Assembly (NCBI RefSeq): GCF_945859685.1
Contig: NC_079147.1
Span: forward strand, 194,353,174-194,417,173
Direction of reading: 5' to 3'
DNA from: Eupeodes corollae
Lineage: Eukaryota; Arthropoda; Insecta; Diptera; Syrphidae
Length of the DNA: 64,000 nt
Of this stretch, positions 24,181 to 34,702 are shown one piece after another. The translations under genes and the position numbers were made by a program. The notes below the pieces were generated by a model. It saw only the letters and a list, made by a program, of their open reading frames with translations. It searched no databases and was not told where the DNA came from. Positions within the stretch are counted from its first letter, which is position 1, and every line of letters starts with the position of its first letter.

Positions 24181-24799
24181 GACACAACTCATCCTAGGAT
24201 AACTCATCCCGGCAATGGAAAATATTTAAAAGCCTACTTAACGAAAACAATTGGTTGTGTATTCAACTAGTTCGTTCAAATCGTTTTCCTTTGGATAGCT
24301 TTATTTAAAATTCATATTAGAAGGACCAGGATGGAATGTAAATTATCTGAAGATAAGAAAGAGGAAGAACATGTGTGTTTAAATTGTAAAGCGATCGCCT
24401 ATTGGTTGTGTAGTTAGGCTGGTGTCTAAAACGAAAAAAGAATAGTTCATTGGTGTGCTCAGCCATGTTTATGATGATAATGAAGAAATGTTATTAGTTG
24501 CTAGAAGGTACTTACTACAATCCAATCATATTCCTTCTTTCCCACAAGTTTTTAGAACAAATATGGAGTTTTTACCTTTAGTTTTTTTTCGTTCAAGTAC
24601 AAGAAATTGCTATTCATGTGTTGTTTACAGTCAGGCTCTTGTACGTTTTGGATTTTGGTTATGAAGTGACACGTAATAAATAGTTGAAGAGGTTGTACGT
24701 AGCACGTATACAGGTATAATGTGTATACATACGTTTAAAAAGTGATTCTAATAGAAAACAAATTTTATACTAATTTAAGATTCAAAATTTTACACGAAA

Positions 24800-24870
24800 A
24801 ATCGAAAAATAAGTTTGTTTTCAAAAATTTAAATGCTTTTTTATATATCATAAAACCCCTGATTTTTCAA
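24800..24870 (+). repeat. Dispersed repeat Rep-B, copy 3 (partial)
   Basis: AAATAAGTTTGTTTTCAAAA, then TTTAAATGC and CATAAAACCCCTGATTTTTC, line up with 24113-24180 in the same orientation. Confidence 0.5.
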
Positions 24871-25194
24871 ATTTTGTTTTTTTTTTGAAAATCGTTAGAG
24901 CGTGTTTTTTAAATTTAATTTTTTATATATGCTATTTTTCAATTTCTATTATTTTTGGTATCCAATTGTTAAGTGATTTCAAATGTACGCTTTACATTTG
25001 AATTTCGTAAAAAAATGTTGACCGGTTTTTGAGATACAGAGTTTTAAAAAATAAAAATTCAATATTTTTTTAAAAATCCAAACAATAAAAAATTGCATTT
25101 TTGATAATCAAATATAGTTAAGGAAATATAACAGCTTATTCAAAAAAAAACATTAATAAAATCAGTTTATAAGTTGCTGAAAAAATTAAGAAAC

Positions 25195-25963
25195 AAAAAA
25201 AAGGCTGGGATGCGACCCACACTGATAACTTCCCATCCCGTCTATCCATTTGTTTTGCTTTAAAGTTTGTCTATATGTACTCGTATCAATTTTTACCAAA
25301 TTTGCGTGCTATTTTTTGTAGAGTTTATTTTTTATGAAAAAACGGACTGTTGGATTTTTATATAAAAATTACTGAATATCGAAAACAATATTTTTTCTGT
25401 GAAATAAAATAAGTTTGAAGCCAATATTTTTAATTTTTGAAAAGCCATTTAAGTCGAAAGTAAATTTTTGCCAAGTGTAAGTATTGTGTTTTTGAGGATT
25501 TTATTTTTTTAAAAAAAAAAAACTTTCCATTCGATTTTTCTCAAAATTTTACCAGATGTTAAAAACGTTATTTTTCGTTGCACCATAAATTTAATTTTAT
25601 TTTTTCCAAATATTTATTTTTTTGTTATCATTCTACAATATATTCATAAAATTTTATTTAAGTCTCTAGCGTTATTGGTTCGTGAGATATTTAGATATTT
25701 ACCAAAATTTTCAAAAAAAAAAACACCCATCCAATTTTCTGAGAGCCATTTCTGCATCTTTCTGCAATATTTTTTAAATAACAAAATTTATTTGAGGTCG
25801 ATATCACTTCTGGTTCTTGAGCTATGGACGACGAAAAAGGGTCACAAGCAAACGGACACACGCACGCGCATACATCTTTCTAAAAATCTTTTTTTTTTAT
25901 TTTGAGAAATGTAAAATTTCAATTCGAAAAATCGGACCCTTTACATTAACTTCCTATGGAAAA
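25195..25963 (-). mobile_element. Rep-A interspersed repeat, copy C (end to end)
   Basis: On the plus strand it runs in reverse. The end motif comes first (GGCTGGGATGCGACCCAC, then ACTGATAACTTCCCATCCC, 25203-25241). About two tandem units follow (near 25330 and 25500). Next come CTCTAGCGTTATTGGTTCG, a CTTGAGCTATGGACGACG block and a CACACGCACGCGCATACA core. The far end reads ATCGGACCC and ends near TTCCTATGG (25951-25959). The order of blocks is the mirror image of copy A, which sets both boundaries of the family. It is shorter than copy A because it has fewer tandem units. No coding frame. Confidence 0.75.
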
Positions 25964-26923
25964 AAATAAAGAATTTCATGATGTGGGTTTCAATACCAAA
26001 AATTAAAATTAAATCCTTTAATTTATAGGACCCTAATGTGAATGTTTATTTTATGTCTTTTGGATTACTTTTAATAGTATTTATGTAAATTTTGAATGAT
26101 TTTAGGAAGTTTGAAAATAATGCCAACAACTTCTTGTTAAAGACAACATCAAGCTTAATGAAGAGATCTGAATTTGATGTCATAGGTTTCTTTTACTATC
26201 CTGAATAATTATAAATTTTATATATCCAAGGATACGTAAAACATAACATAAAACATACAAAATAACCATCATTAATAAAAATAACTTAAGGTCAAATTTA
26301 GTTTTGAGTCTATAGTCAAATTTCATAAAAAGAACCAATACTTCTTAAACTTTAAGTGAGTATATTAAAACATTTTTCCTTTGTAATGGAAATTCAAGTC
26401 TGAGTTTGTCGTTTGAGTAAATGACAATAAGTCAATCAGAAATTTGGACCTGGATGTGATTGAATTCACGATTTGAACATAAAATAAGTATAAACACTGA
26501 TGTTCTTAAGAGATCGTTCCCATTTACGAGATTGATAGCGAAAAATTCACAGTAAAAAATTCTTTAGGCCATACAAATTTTATAACCAAGTTAATTCAAC
26601 CTTCCATCTTCAAAAATTGATCCTTCAAAAACATAAATCGAGATTTTGAACATTTAATTTAATTTTCGTGTTATTTTTTTTTACTCTACATTCGAATTGT
26701 AACAATAAAATATTCCCCTTCATCCTTCAAAGGATATCGAAATAGAAATATGAATGATATTTTATGTCGGTATATAAATTCCAAATATTTAAACCCATCA
26801 CCTGCCTGTTACATAAAAATACACATACTCGTACATAAAATGATCCAATAAACTTTTGATATGCTGACAGAAAATTTAATAAAATTACAAATCCTTACAT
26901 CCGTCTGTTTCTGATATCTGAAT

Positions 26924-26948
26924 GACGACGACGATGATGATGATGATG
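26924..26948. repeat. (GAC/GAT)n microsatellite
   Basis: GACGACGAC passing into GATGATGAT units. Confidence 0.85.
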
Positions 26949-27510
26949 GCAAGGACATTGACGAAGGTAGATTTAATTCATTGGGTTATTTCGTAGATGT
27001 ATTTGTGTGCTCCTGGTGTTGTCCTTTCATAAGTCATATAAATTCATCATAACAATTTTAAAACTACAGGTAGTCAACATAAATCAATGATGTTCGGATC
27101 AATGACTTTAAACAAATAGGAGAACCTATAGTCCAATATGCATATGGAAAAGTCCCTATAGAATATTTCTTTTATTTAAATAAATTAATTCATGGTGTGA
27201 ATAAATATTGATTTTGGTTTCTTTTTTTCTGGTTCTTCATGGTGTATTAATCCAAACTCATTTCAAGTGGAACTTCGATAAACTTAACTCAGATAAATGT
27301 TCATTGACTTTTATATGGATGGGTTTTTATTTTATGCGATGAAGGACATAGGCAGAAGTTCGTATGCATAATAAAATAGATACTCAACTCATACAAACTT
27401 ATATAACGAGTATAGTGCGTAAAGATCCCTTGTGAGTAATAAAAATGATAAATTGTTACATTCTTAAGGACTCGCACTTCACTTGGAGCCACAGAAAATG
27501 AGAGATAGAC

Positions 27511-27528
27511 AGAGAGAGAGAGAGAGAG
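27511..27528. repeat. (AG)n microsatellite
   Basis: Nine AG units, within a slightly longer purine-rich run. Confidence 0.85.
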
Positions 27529-28190
27529 GATAAAAGACATAAATTATTTGCCCAATAATTAAGCATAATCAATCTGGCTTAGTGGAGCTTCGTCCTTGTG
27601 GAATAAAATATGACTCTTGGTTTTGTATCCTCTCATCAATCCAAACAACAAAAGCAACAACAGAAATTCAATATAAATTATGATAGAAGTAATTTTTGAA
27701 GGTTAGTTACACGATAAAATTTTAATATATTTTTGTTGGTCCATCAGACCAAGTTTAATTACTTTAGACGAAACAACAACACCAAACAAAATAAGTTAAA
27801 TATTCATGAAGATATTTTGCTGTGTTGTCAAAAATATTTAATTTTTGAAATCTCAGACAACAATGTTCAATATATCACAATTTTTTTGACATTTCATTTA
27901 AAGTGGAATTTAAATAGAATTTATGAAGTATTGGTTTGTTTTTGTGGAAAGTGACTGAGGACTTTTAGTTTATTTTGTTCGTCACTTAATATTAATGATG
28001 GTTATTTTTTGTGTGCTACGATGATTTTGCGTATTTCGGTCAATTTAAATTTTGTAATCCATCAGAATATTTAATAAGGATTTTTTTATTTTTTATTCAG
28101 GGACAATTATGGGACCAAACCTATTCGTTAAGTCTTTGACAAGGAAGTGATTATCAGAACTTTACGCCTCTTGAATATGTACCTGTACAT

Positions 28191-28785
28191 ATGTATGTAT
28201 ATATTACCATAAGACATAGACATCAATCGATTTTTGATGTTTCTATACATAACAATATTTTAAAGCTTAATGAATGCTTTACTCATGATCCCGATGGAAT
28301 ACCATCATTTAGGTTGAACAAATATCAACGAGTCTCTGAAATGTTATACATATGTCCCCCGATGTTTAAAAATATATAATAAAAGGTTCTAAAAATATAG
28401 TTATAAATTATCGTCTTGTATGATAATTGTTTGTTGTATTGCTCCTATGTCCTTTGTAAACATTAACATGGGCTTGTGAACAAAATTACAATTATTGATT
28501 TATTACAATTCCCTACTTTTTGCTTGGATGCATTCGAAAAAAAACCGTCAAGTCGATTGCATCTTTACAGTGAATTTTGAAATTCTCCTAAAAATATTTA
28601 GTTAAATTGTGTGGTTTTGTCATATTTTAATGATACATGTTAAAGCTCCATATTCAGAAGATGCCCTTAATACCAACTTAAATGCTGGTGTACCTCAAGT
28701 GAGTCACCTTGGTCCATTGCTGTTTGTTTTATTTAATAATGATATGCTTTCTATTTTAAATAATTCTATATTGCTAATGTATGCT
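28191..28785 (+). mobile_element. Old LINE RT fragment, host of a nested insertion
   Basis: A plus-strand frame contains ECFTHDPDGIPSF (the GPDGIP block) near 28270. In a second stretch, NTNLNAGVPQVSHLGPLLF is followed by VLFNNDMLSILNNSILLMYA (28650-28785). The frame stops matching exactly where YADD would continue, because the 3' end of the RTE-like LINE begins there. It resembles the family at 11032-12580. It is inactive, with several breaks between the two blocks. Confidence 0.7.
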
Positions 28786-31310
28786 TGTTTGAACTAGGGC
28801 CTCACCGAACAAGCTCGGTCCTTAGCTAGATGACTCACTTGATTACCACTTGTGCTCCACCTGATCCACGGTCTTCCTCTACTGCGCTGTCCTGTGGGTG
28901 TGGATTCGAAGACTTTCCGGGCCGGAGCATTGATTTCCATGCGCTCTAAGTGACCCAGCTATCTTAGTCGTTGGACTTTTAACCTTCTGACTAAGTCTAC
29001 GTCGCTGTACAGCCCGTACAGCTCGTCGTTCCATCTTCTCCTCCACTCCCCTTCGATGCATATGTTACCGTAGATCACACGAAGAACTTTTCTCTTGAAC
29101 CGACCCAAGGTGCTTTCATCCGCTTTTGTAATAGTCCATGCTTCTGCACCGTATAGCAGGACGGGGATTATAAGGGTCGTATATAACGGCACTTTGGTCC
29201 CTCGAGAGAGGATTTTACCACCCAATTGCTTTCCTAGTCCAAAGAAACAGTGGTAATCAAGAGTTATGCTGCGTTTGATCTCAGTGCGGTGACGTTTTAA
29301 CCCAGACGTCGGTGTTGTATGTCCTTTCTTGACGACATCATGTACTTTCTTTTGCCCTCATTAACCGTTAAACCCATTTTTGCCGCCTCTGCCTCAATAC
29401 TCACAAAAGCCCCATTGACATCACGCTGAGTTCTTCCGATTTTGTCAATGTCATCAGCATATGCTAATAATTAGACAGGCTTTTGAAAGATAGTGTTGAT
29501 GTGTGAGTTCTTCACTATTCTTTGAAGTACGATGTTTACAAATCGCATGACAGAGCATCACCTTATCTAAATCCTTGTATGACATCGAAAGGTTCTGTTA
29601 AGTTGCTTCCAACCTTTATAGAGCAGCGTGAATTCTCCATGGTCATCCTGCACAAACGGAGGAGTTTGGCATGGATGCCAAAACTAGACAAGACATGGCT
29701 CAATACAGCTCGTCCCTGTAGATCCTGTTATATGCGGCCTTGAAATCGATGAAAAGGTAGTGGGTGTCGATTTGGTGTTCTTGGGTTTTTTCCAGGATCT
29801 ATCGTAATGTGAATATTTTATCGACTGTGGACTAAAACCACACTAATAAGGACCTATCAGGTTGAAGACGATATGCTTAAGACGTTCACATAGCACGGCA
29901 GAGAAGAATTTGTATTCGATGTTAAGTAGTCTGATGCCTCTACAGTTTGTGCAGTTTAGAGGGTCTTCTTTTTTTCAGAATTGATCAAACAATACTAAGG
30001 TTCCATTCAACGGACATGCTTTTTTTTCGACCATATCTTAGTCGGAATGACGGGATTGTTGGATTTCGTGCGGATGAAGAACTTCGAGAGAGGTTATTTT
30101 CAACTCGGTCTGAGAAGGATTTGGCGATTTCTTGCGATTGTAGCCGTTCGACGTTGTACTTTCTCGCAGCATCTCCACGTTTTGCTTGGGTCTGGAAACC
30201 CGAAGTGTTACCTTGGCTACAACGAGATAGAAATCTGAGTCGATGTTAGCTCGTTGGAAAGTACGGACATCAATGATGCTAAAAGCGTGCCTGGCGTCGA
30301 TCGCAATAAGGTCAATATCGTTGACGGTAGATTGATCTGGAGAACTCCAAGTTCTTTTTTGTATGATGAGGTGTGGAAAACGTGTGCTGGCTGCCATGAT
30401 GTTTCGCCCCGCAGCAAAATCCTGAACTTGATCCGTTTTCTGAAGTTTTGTCGTGCAGGCTGTCTTTCCCGATTATTCCACCAAAGATGTCTTCCCTTCC
30501 CAGCTTGGCATTTAAATCACCCAGGACAATTTTAATATCGTAGATAAGACATTGCTCATATGTTTTGTCTAAGAGTTCGAAAAACATAGCTTTGGTGTTG
30601 TTATCCTTCTCTTCTTTGGGGCTTGCGCGCATATCAGGCTAATATTGCCAAATTTAGCCTTGATGCGGATAGTTATTAGGGGCTTGTTGATGCAAATATA
30701 GCTCAAGACTTCTTGCCTAAGTCTGGCTCCAATGGCAAAGCCGAATCCAAATAAGTGCTGTTGGTTTTCTAGGTAGCAGTCACCATAGTAAACATCGCAG
30801 TTTGTCATCCTCTTTTTGCCCAGCCCATCCCATCGTGCTTCCAGGATGGCCGTGATGTCTGCTTTATAGGAATCTAGGGCCTCCGCTAAAACCAAAAATT
30901 CAATTCGTTTGGGTAGGTTGTCAACAGTAAATCCGTCATTATCAGAGGCTTGTAGGTGCTTCGCAACTAGGAGAATTTTACGTGGTGAGGAAGTCACCCC
31001 GAAGGCATAACCACCAATCTGGAGGGCCAGAACCTTAGTATAACTCCAAGGACGGGGAGCCGGATAAACCGTTCCTTATAGGCCTTGGCTCCGATTAAGT
31101 CGTAGAAGCTCTAGAAGTTGTTTACTCAGTAGTTCAACCTTACTGGAACTGTAGACGGCACCATTGATTCCATCTCGAGAATTCCTCCTCTGTCGGCTGG
31201 ATAAGGAGAGTTGACTTAGTGGAAACACCTCTTCCTCCCTCTCTAGCTTGCTGCCCCCAACAACTTTTTACTTGGGTTGGAAAATAATCTTCAGTTGAGG
31301 TACTAGGCAC
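28786..31310 (-). mobile_element. Near-complete, decayed RTE-like LINE
   Basis: Read on the minus strand from about 31310: a leader, then an apurinic-type endonuclease (SYKADITAILEARWDG, NCDVYYGDCYLENQQHLFG, KFGNISLICAQAP). The endonuclease continues with IKIVLGDLNAKLGREDIFGG, then WSSPDQSTVNDIDLI and RANIDSDFYLVVAKV. A heavily mutated RT lies at about 29240-30030. The C-terminal region reads LYTTLIIPVLLYGAEAWTI, then FKRKVLRVIYGNICIEGEW and DVDLVRRLKVQRLR, ending in a short 3' UTR. Two histidines usual in the endonuclease (IDH and SDH motifs) read L and F here (IDLI and SDFY), so the enzyme is dead apart from its frameshifts. The endonuclease-RT layout and C-terminus fit an RTE-like LINE; the exact clade is inferred. 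It sits inside the LINE at 28191-28785. Confidence 0.82.
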
Positions 31311-31935
31311 CCGCTTATCGATATAATTTCAATCTGATACAAGTAAGCTTAAAAAGAAATTTACCTCTTAGAATGATTTTTAGCAGAACTCATTTATCGT
31401 TTGAAAACCTGGTCAACGGAGCAGTTTTTCTAAGCTAAGAAAAGAGCAAGAGGTCAAATACTACTAAACCAGACGAATGTGGTTGTTGTGGATCGAAATA
31501 AGTCGAATTTTTGGCTGAACAATCACCAATTGCTTGTTCAGAAAATGTGTGTTGTTTGATATCAATTAAGGTTCGATTTTTCTGAGTCAATAATCGCTTC
31601 TCAAAAAGATTTTCACTGATCTATTCGATATTCTAACGGTGCCACTAGGGTCTGGGACGATTTTTTGTCAAAATGTTTGATTTCATGACATGTCGTGTAC
31701 CTGTAGTTGATGGTTGTTCTGGTCTTTTAGGCTTTCTCAACCAACTTTGAACAAATTGTATAACTCATAAATTCTTGTTTTTGATAAAGCTTACTCAAGA
31801 ATTTTTGTTGCCCAAACACAAAATTTGATACATCTGCCTTGCTGAATATTCATATTTAGGTAAATATAATAAAAAGTAAAAATATTTAACCAGTTTATAT
31901 TTTGAGATTTTTTCTGATAGAGGGGAATTAATAAA
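31311..31935. other. No gene seen
   Basis: AT-rich spacer between the RTE-like LINE and the mariner remnant. I could not recognise the other half of the LINE interrupted at 28785. Confidence 0.45.
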
Positions 31936-32440
31936 GGGTGGTTAATTTTTCAGAGCCAATGTTGAATGTAAACCACACCTTAACCTCAAGTTTTTTTCTG
32001 CAGTTGTTATAAATGATGTTACACGTAAGATAATAACTAATTTTGTATGGCTTTAATTGGAAGAATTCAACAGGACGATGCCACTCGGTACCCATCTACC
32101 GAAACAATTACCCTTTTGTGCGACAAATTCATTAGCAGTGTTATCTCATTTCAATTGGCCGCCAAGATCACTTGATTTGGACTTCTTTGTTTGAGGTTAT
32201 TTGAACGAAAAAATGTACCTGGATAAGCAAGCAACAATTCAAGAGCTAAAAGAAAGCGCATTACCGGCATACCATTTGGCCGATATTTTGTTTCATACAT
32301 AATTGAACCGTATCAATTTTATCATAACAACAAGATATTACAGCAATTTCTTAAATAATTTGTGTTTTATTCAAAATCAACTTCGGCCCTTAAAATTTAA
32401 TCGCGCTTTTATTGTGTCAATTTATTATAGATAGTCACCC
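31936..32440 (+). mobile_element. Internally deleted mariner-type DNA transposon
   Basis: Plus-strand pieces of a Tc1/mariner transposase survive from about 32060. QQDDATRYPSTETITLLCDK corresponds to the usual FQQDGAxxH block holding the second catalytic aspartate. After a frameshift come NWPPRSLDLDFF, GYLNEKMYLDKQATIQELKE and a tail HLADILFHT. The N-terminal half is missing. Possible terminal inverted repeats are GGGTGGTTA (31936-31944) and TAGTCACCC (32432-32440), which match at 7 of 9 positions. A TA target duplication is not clean. A second mariner remnant, on the minus strand, is at 49036-49335. Confidence 0.75.
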
Positions 32441-33744
32441 AAAAAAATAAGTTATAAATAAATTGAACGATTACTTTTTAGGAACAAGCTAAGTTTATTT
32501 AAAGCAAATGCTTTAATCCAATCGACAACTTGGTTGAGTCCTTAACAAAAGGACAAATACTGAAAACATAATTCAAAGAATTAAATCTAAATAAGTTAAT
32601 ACTCAAAAGATATCCCATTTTTGCTTAGTTAATTTTATTGACACAAATTCGAAAGGTATGTTCAACACATTAAGGACAAAACCACTCAAACCAAAAACCT
32701 TCACCCTCAAAACATTTACCTGTAACTTTGTATTATTTACATATCAAACATCCATCATATTTGTGTATACTTCTAATTAAATTATTGTGTAAAATGTACA
32801 CATGTATATTTACCGGAAGTTTCTAGGAACTTGAATGTTATGTTGAGTGTTATGTTCAACAAATTTTACTTCTATTTAATGCGGGTTTCTGTCACTTGAA
32901 ACTTTCTTTTTTATTTGTCGGTTTTTAGAGGAAAAATTCTTGGAAATACATTTTATATGAAATGGGTAAATGTTATATGTACATTTTTAGCATTTCTTAT
33001 ATTTCCAAAAATCAAGAAAATTAGTAGGAAATAAGGAAACGTTTGGCTTTGAAGCTTGAGTTTGTTTAAAGTGTTCTTCCAAGAAACTGAAAGTGATTTT
33101 TACTTAGAATTAGCAACAAAGTTAATCTATATTTAGAAGGAGTAAAGTCTTTTTACGCGAACTTTATGTGACATAATGTTTGAAACGATATGCACTACTG
33201 GCTTGTAATTGCTTTCATAAATGAAAAGTTTCTTGGAATTTTAAGGATATCATAGAAGAATGTCGTAAGACTGACAACTTTTGAATTTTTTATTTCTAAG
33301 AAATTTCTACAAAAAATGATGAAAACAAACATACCTTTGATGTTTTCGTTTGATATTTTCATATCAGATTTAATAAACTATTAAAATAGTGATTCTCTAA
33401 ATTTAAATTATCAGAATTAAGGCTAATTTGAAGTATGTGAAGTTAGTCCCAAATTTTTGATTATAATATTCTTAAAAGTCGTTTCAGTATGTTTCTAATT
33501 TGTTTCATATTGTTAAAGGACATTTTAAACCAAGAAAAATGTTTTGGCCTAGGATCACTTTTGTCGAAAATCGTGTTTTTGAAAGTTGTCTCGGACTATT
33601 TTATGTTAAGCTTCCCTCTGACAGGAAAAGGCAATACTCTTGAAAGGTTTGAGACTATAAATTTGGCAAGTTCTCAGATCACTAGTATCAATGTAGTATA
33701 AGTCTTTTAAGTTAAGTCTTCGTCATTGTAAAAGGGCTGCACTA
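32441..33744. other. No gene seen; AT-rich
   Basis: No recognisable frame or repeat on either strand. Confidence 0.5.
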
Positions 33745-34490
33745 CTATGTCTCGTTTCTGAAAATATCGTTGAGATTAGTTAAGCCTTTTACTTCGGCAA
33801 TTGACAAATTTAATTTATTTGACAGATATGTTATGGTACTAGTCCATCGGTATTTCGCTTTTTTTATTGCATCATGCTTTAACATAAGTTTACAAGTATC
33901 TAAAAAATCTATACCGGTAATATAATTAGTGCCCAAACGAAACAATATTTCATTTTTTGAAATTTCGTCCAGCTTTAAAGTTTTCTGGACTGTCTCTAAG
34001 ACTCAAGAGGTCCAAATAAGGTGAATGTTGAACTGTTCTGTCATCATTACAGGAAATAATCGACAGTTTTAGATTGCTATTAAGTTTGTGGGCACAAAGT
34101 CCAATACTTTTTTGACAACTTGACTATCCTAGAAGACACCTACATCAGAAATCCATCGTGTTGCCTTGAGTCAGGAGAATTCTTTTTTGATGGAAAGAAA
34201 ATCTACTTGGAACACCCTACATTGATTAGGAAAACGAAAGAAGAGGCAAAGATTTTGTCTGAATATGCCTGGAATACGCCTCCATCCACCCTGTCGTCTG
34301 TTTTAAATCCACTCTTATAGAAGTGAAACACTCCGTTCTCAAAAAAGATACATCTCCTAGGTAGTCCTCGGAGTGATATGGACAAATCAAGTGCAGAGGA
34401 ATGTTCCACAAATTCAAATGCAAGCTGTTCTTTGAACTTTGCTGAGTTTGCCACAGTTCGTTGCTATCAAGCAAAGTCCACATACTGTCT
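33745..34490 (-). mobile_element. Second, older RNase H-type LINE fragment
   Basis: A minus-strand frame near 34400 reads KSGFKTDDRVDGGVFQAYS, compared with the RNase H start of I/R1-group LINEs (a D-G-S strand followed by GGVYSE). Further on (33945 down), GTNYITGIDFLDTCKLMLK followed by KAKYRWTSTITYL lines up with the region after RNase H in the neighbouring copy (GILIATCKLLIMQ and RVGTRWNNITTC). Many breaks. It is a diverged relative of, not part of, the element at 34690-36390. Confidence 0.55.
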
Positions 34491-34682
34491 TATGACTAAG
34501 AAGCATGTGTTTGTAAACCCCATTAATTACCAATAACTTATTTATTGGATAATGAGGCCACACTGGCTATGTTTACTTTTTCTTAAAAGTTTGGTTTAGT
34601 TCCTAGTTTAATTTCTTATCTGAATTAAAACCCAAGTTCTTCACTTTGTAAAAATATTGAAGCTCAATAGCTTGAATGTGGG

Positions 34683-34702
34683 TTAGGTTAGGTTAGGTTA
34701 GG
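34683..34702 (+). repeat. Four TTAGG units at the LINE 3' end
   Basis: (GGTTA)4 plus GG, equal to four tandem TTAGG units, lies next to the 3' UTR of the minus-strand LINE. On that element's own strand it reads as a CCTAA tail. TTAGG is the usual insect telomere repeat but is considered lost in Diptera. Confidence 0.85.

Larger units (their letters stand above)
23598..25194. other. No gene seen; holds Rep-B copies
   Basis: AT-rich. It holds Rep-B copies (listed separately) and a patch at 23690-23900 rich in TTGAC/GTCAA words. No coding frame is recognised. Confidence 0.5.
25964..28190. other. No gene seen; AT-rich with microsatellites
   Basis: No convincing open frame. Simple repeats at 26924-26948 and 27511-27528 are listed separately. 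Confidence 0.5.
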
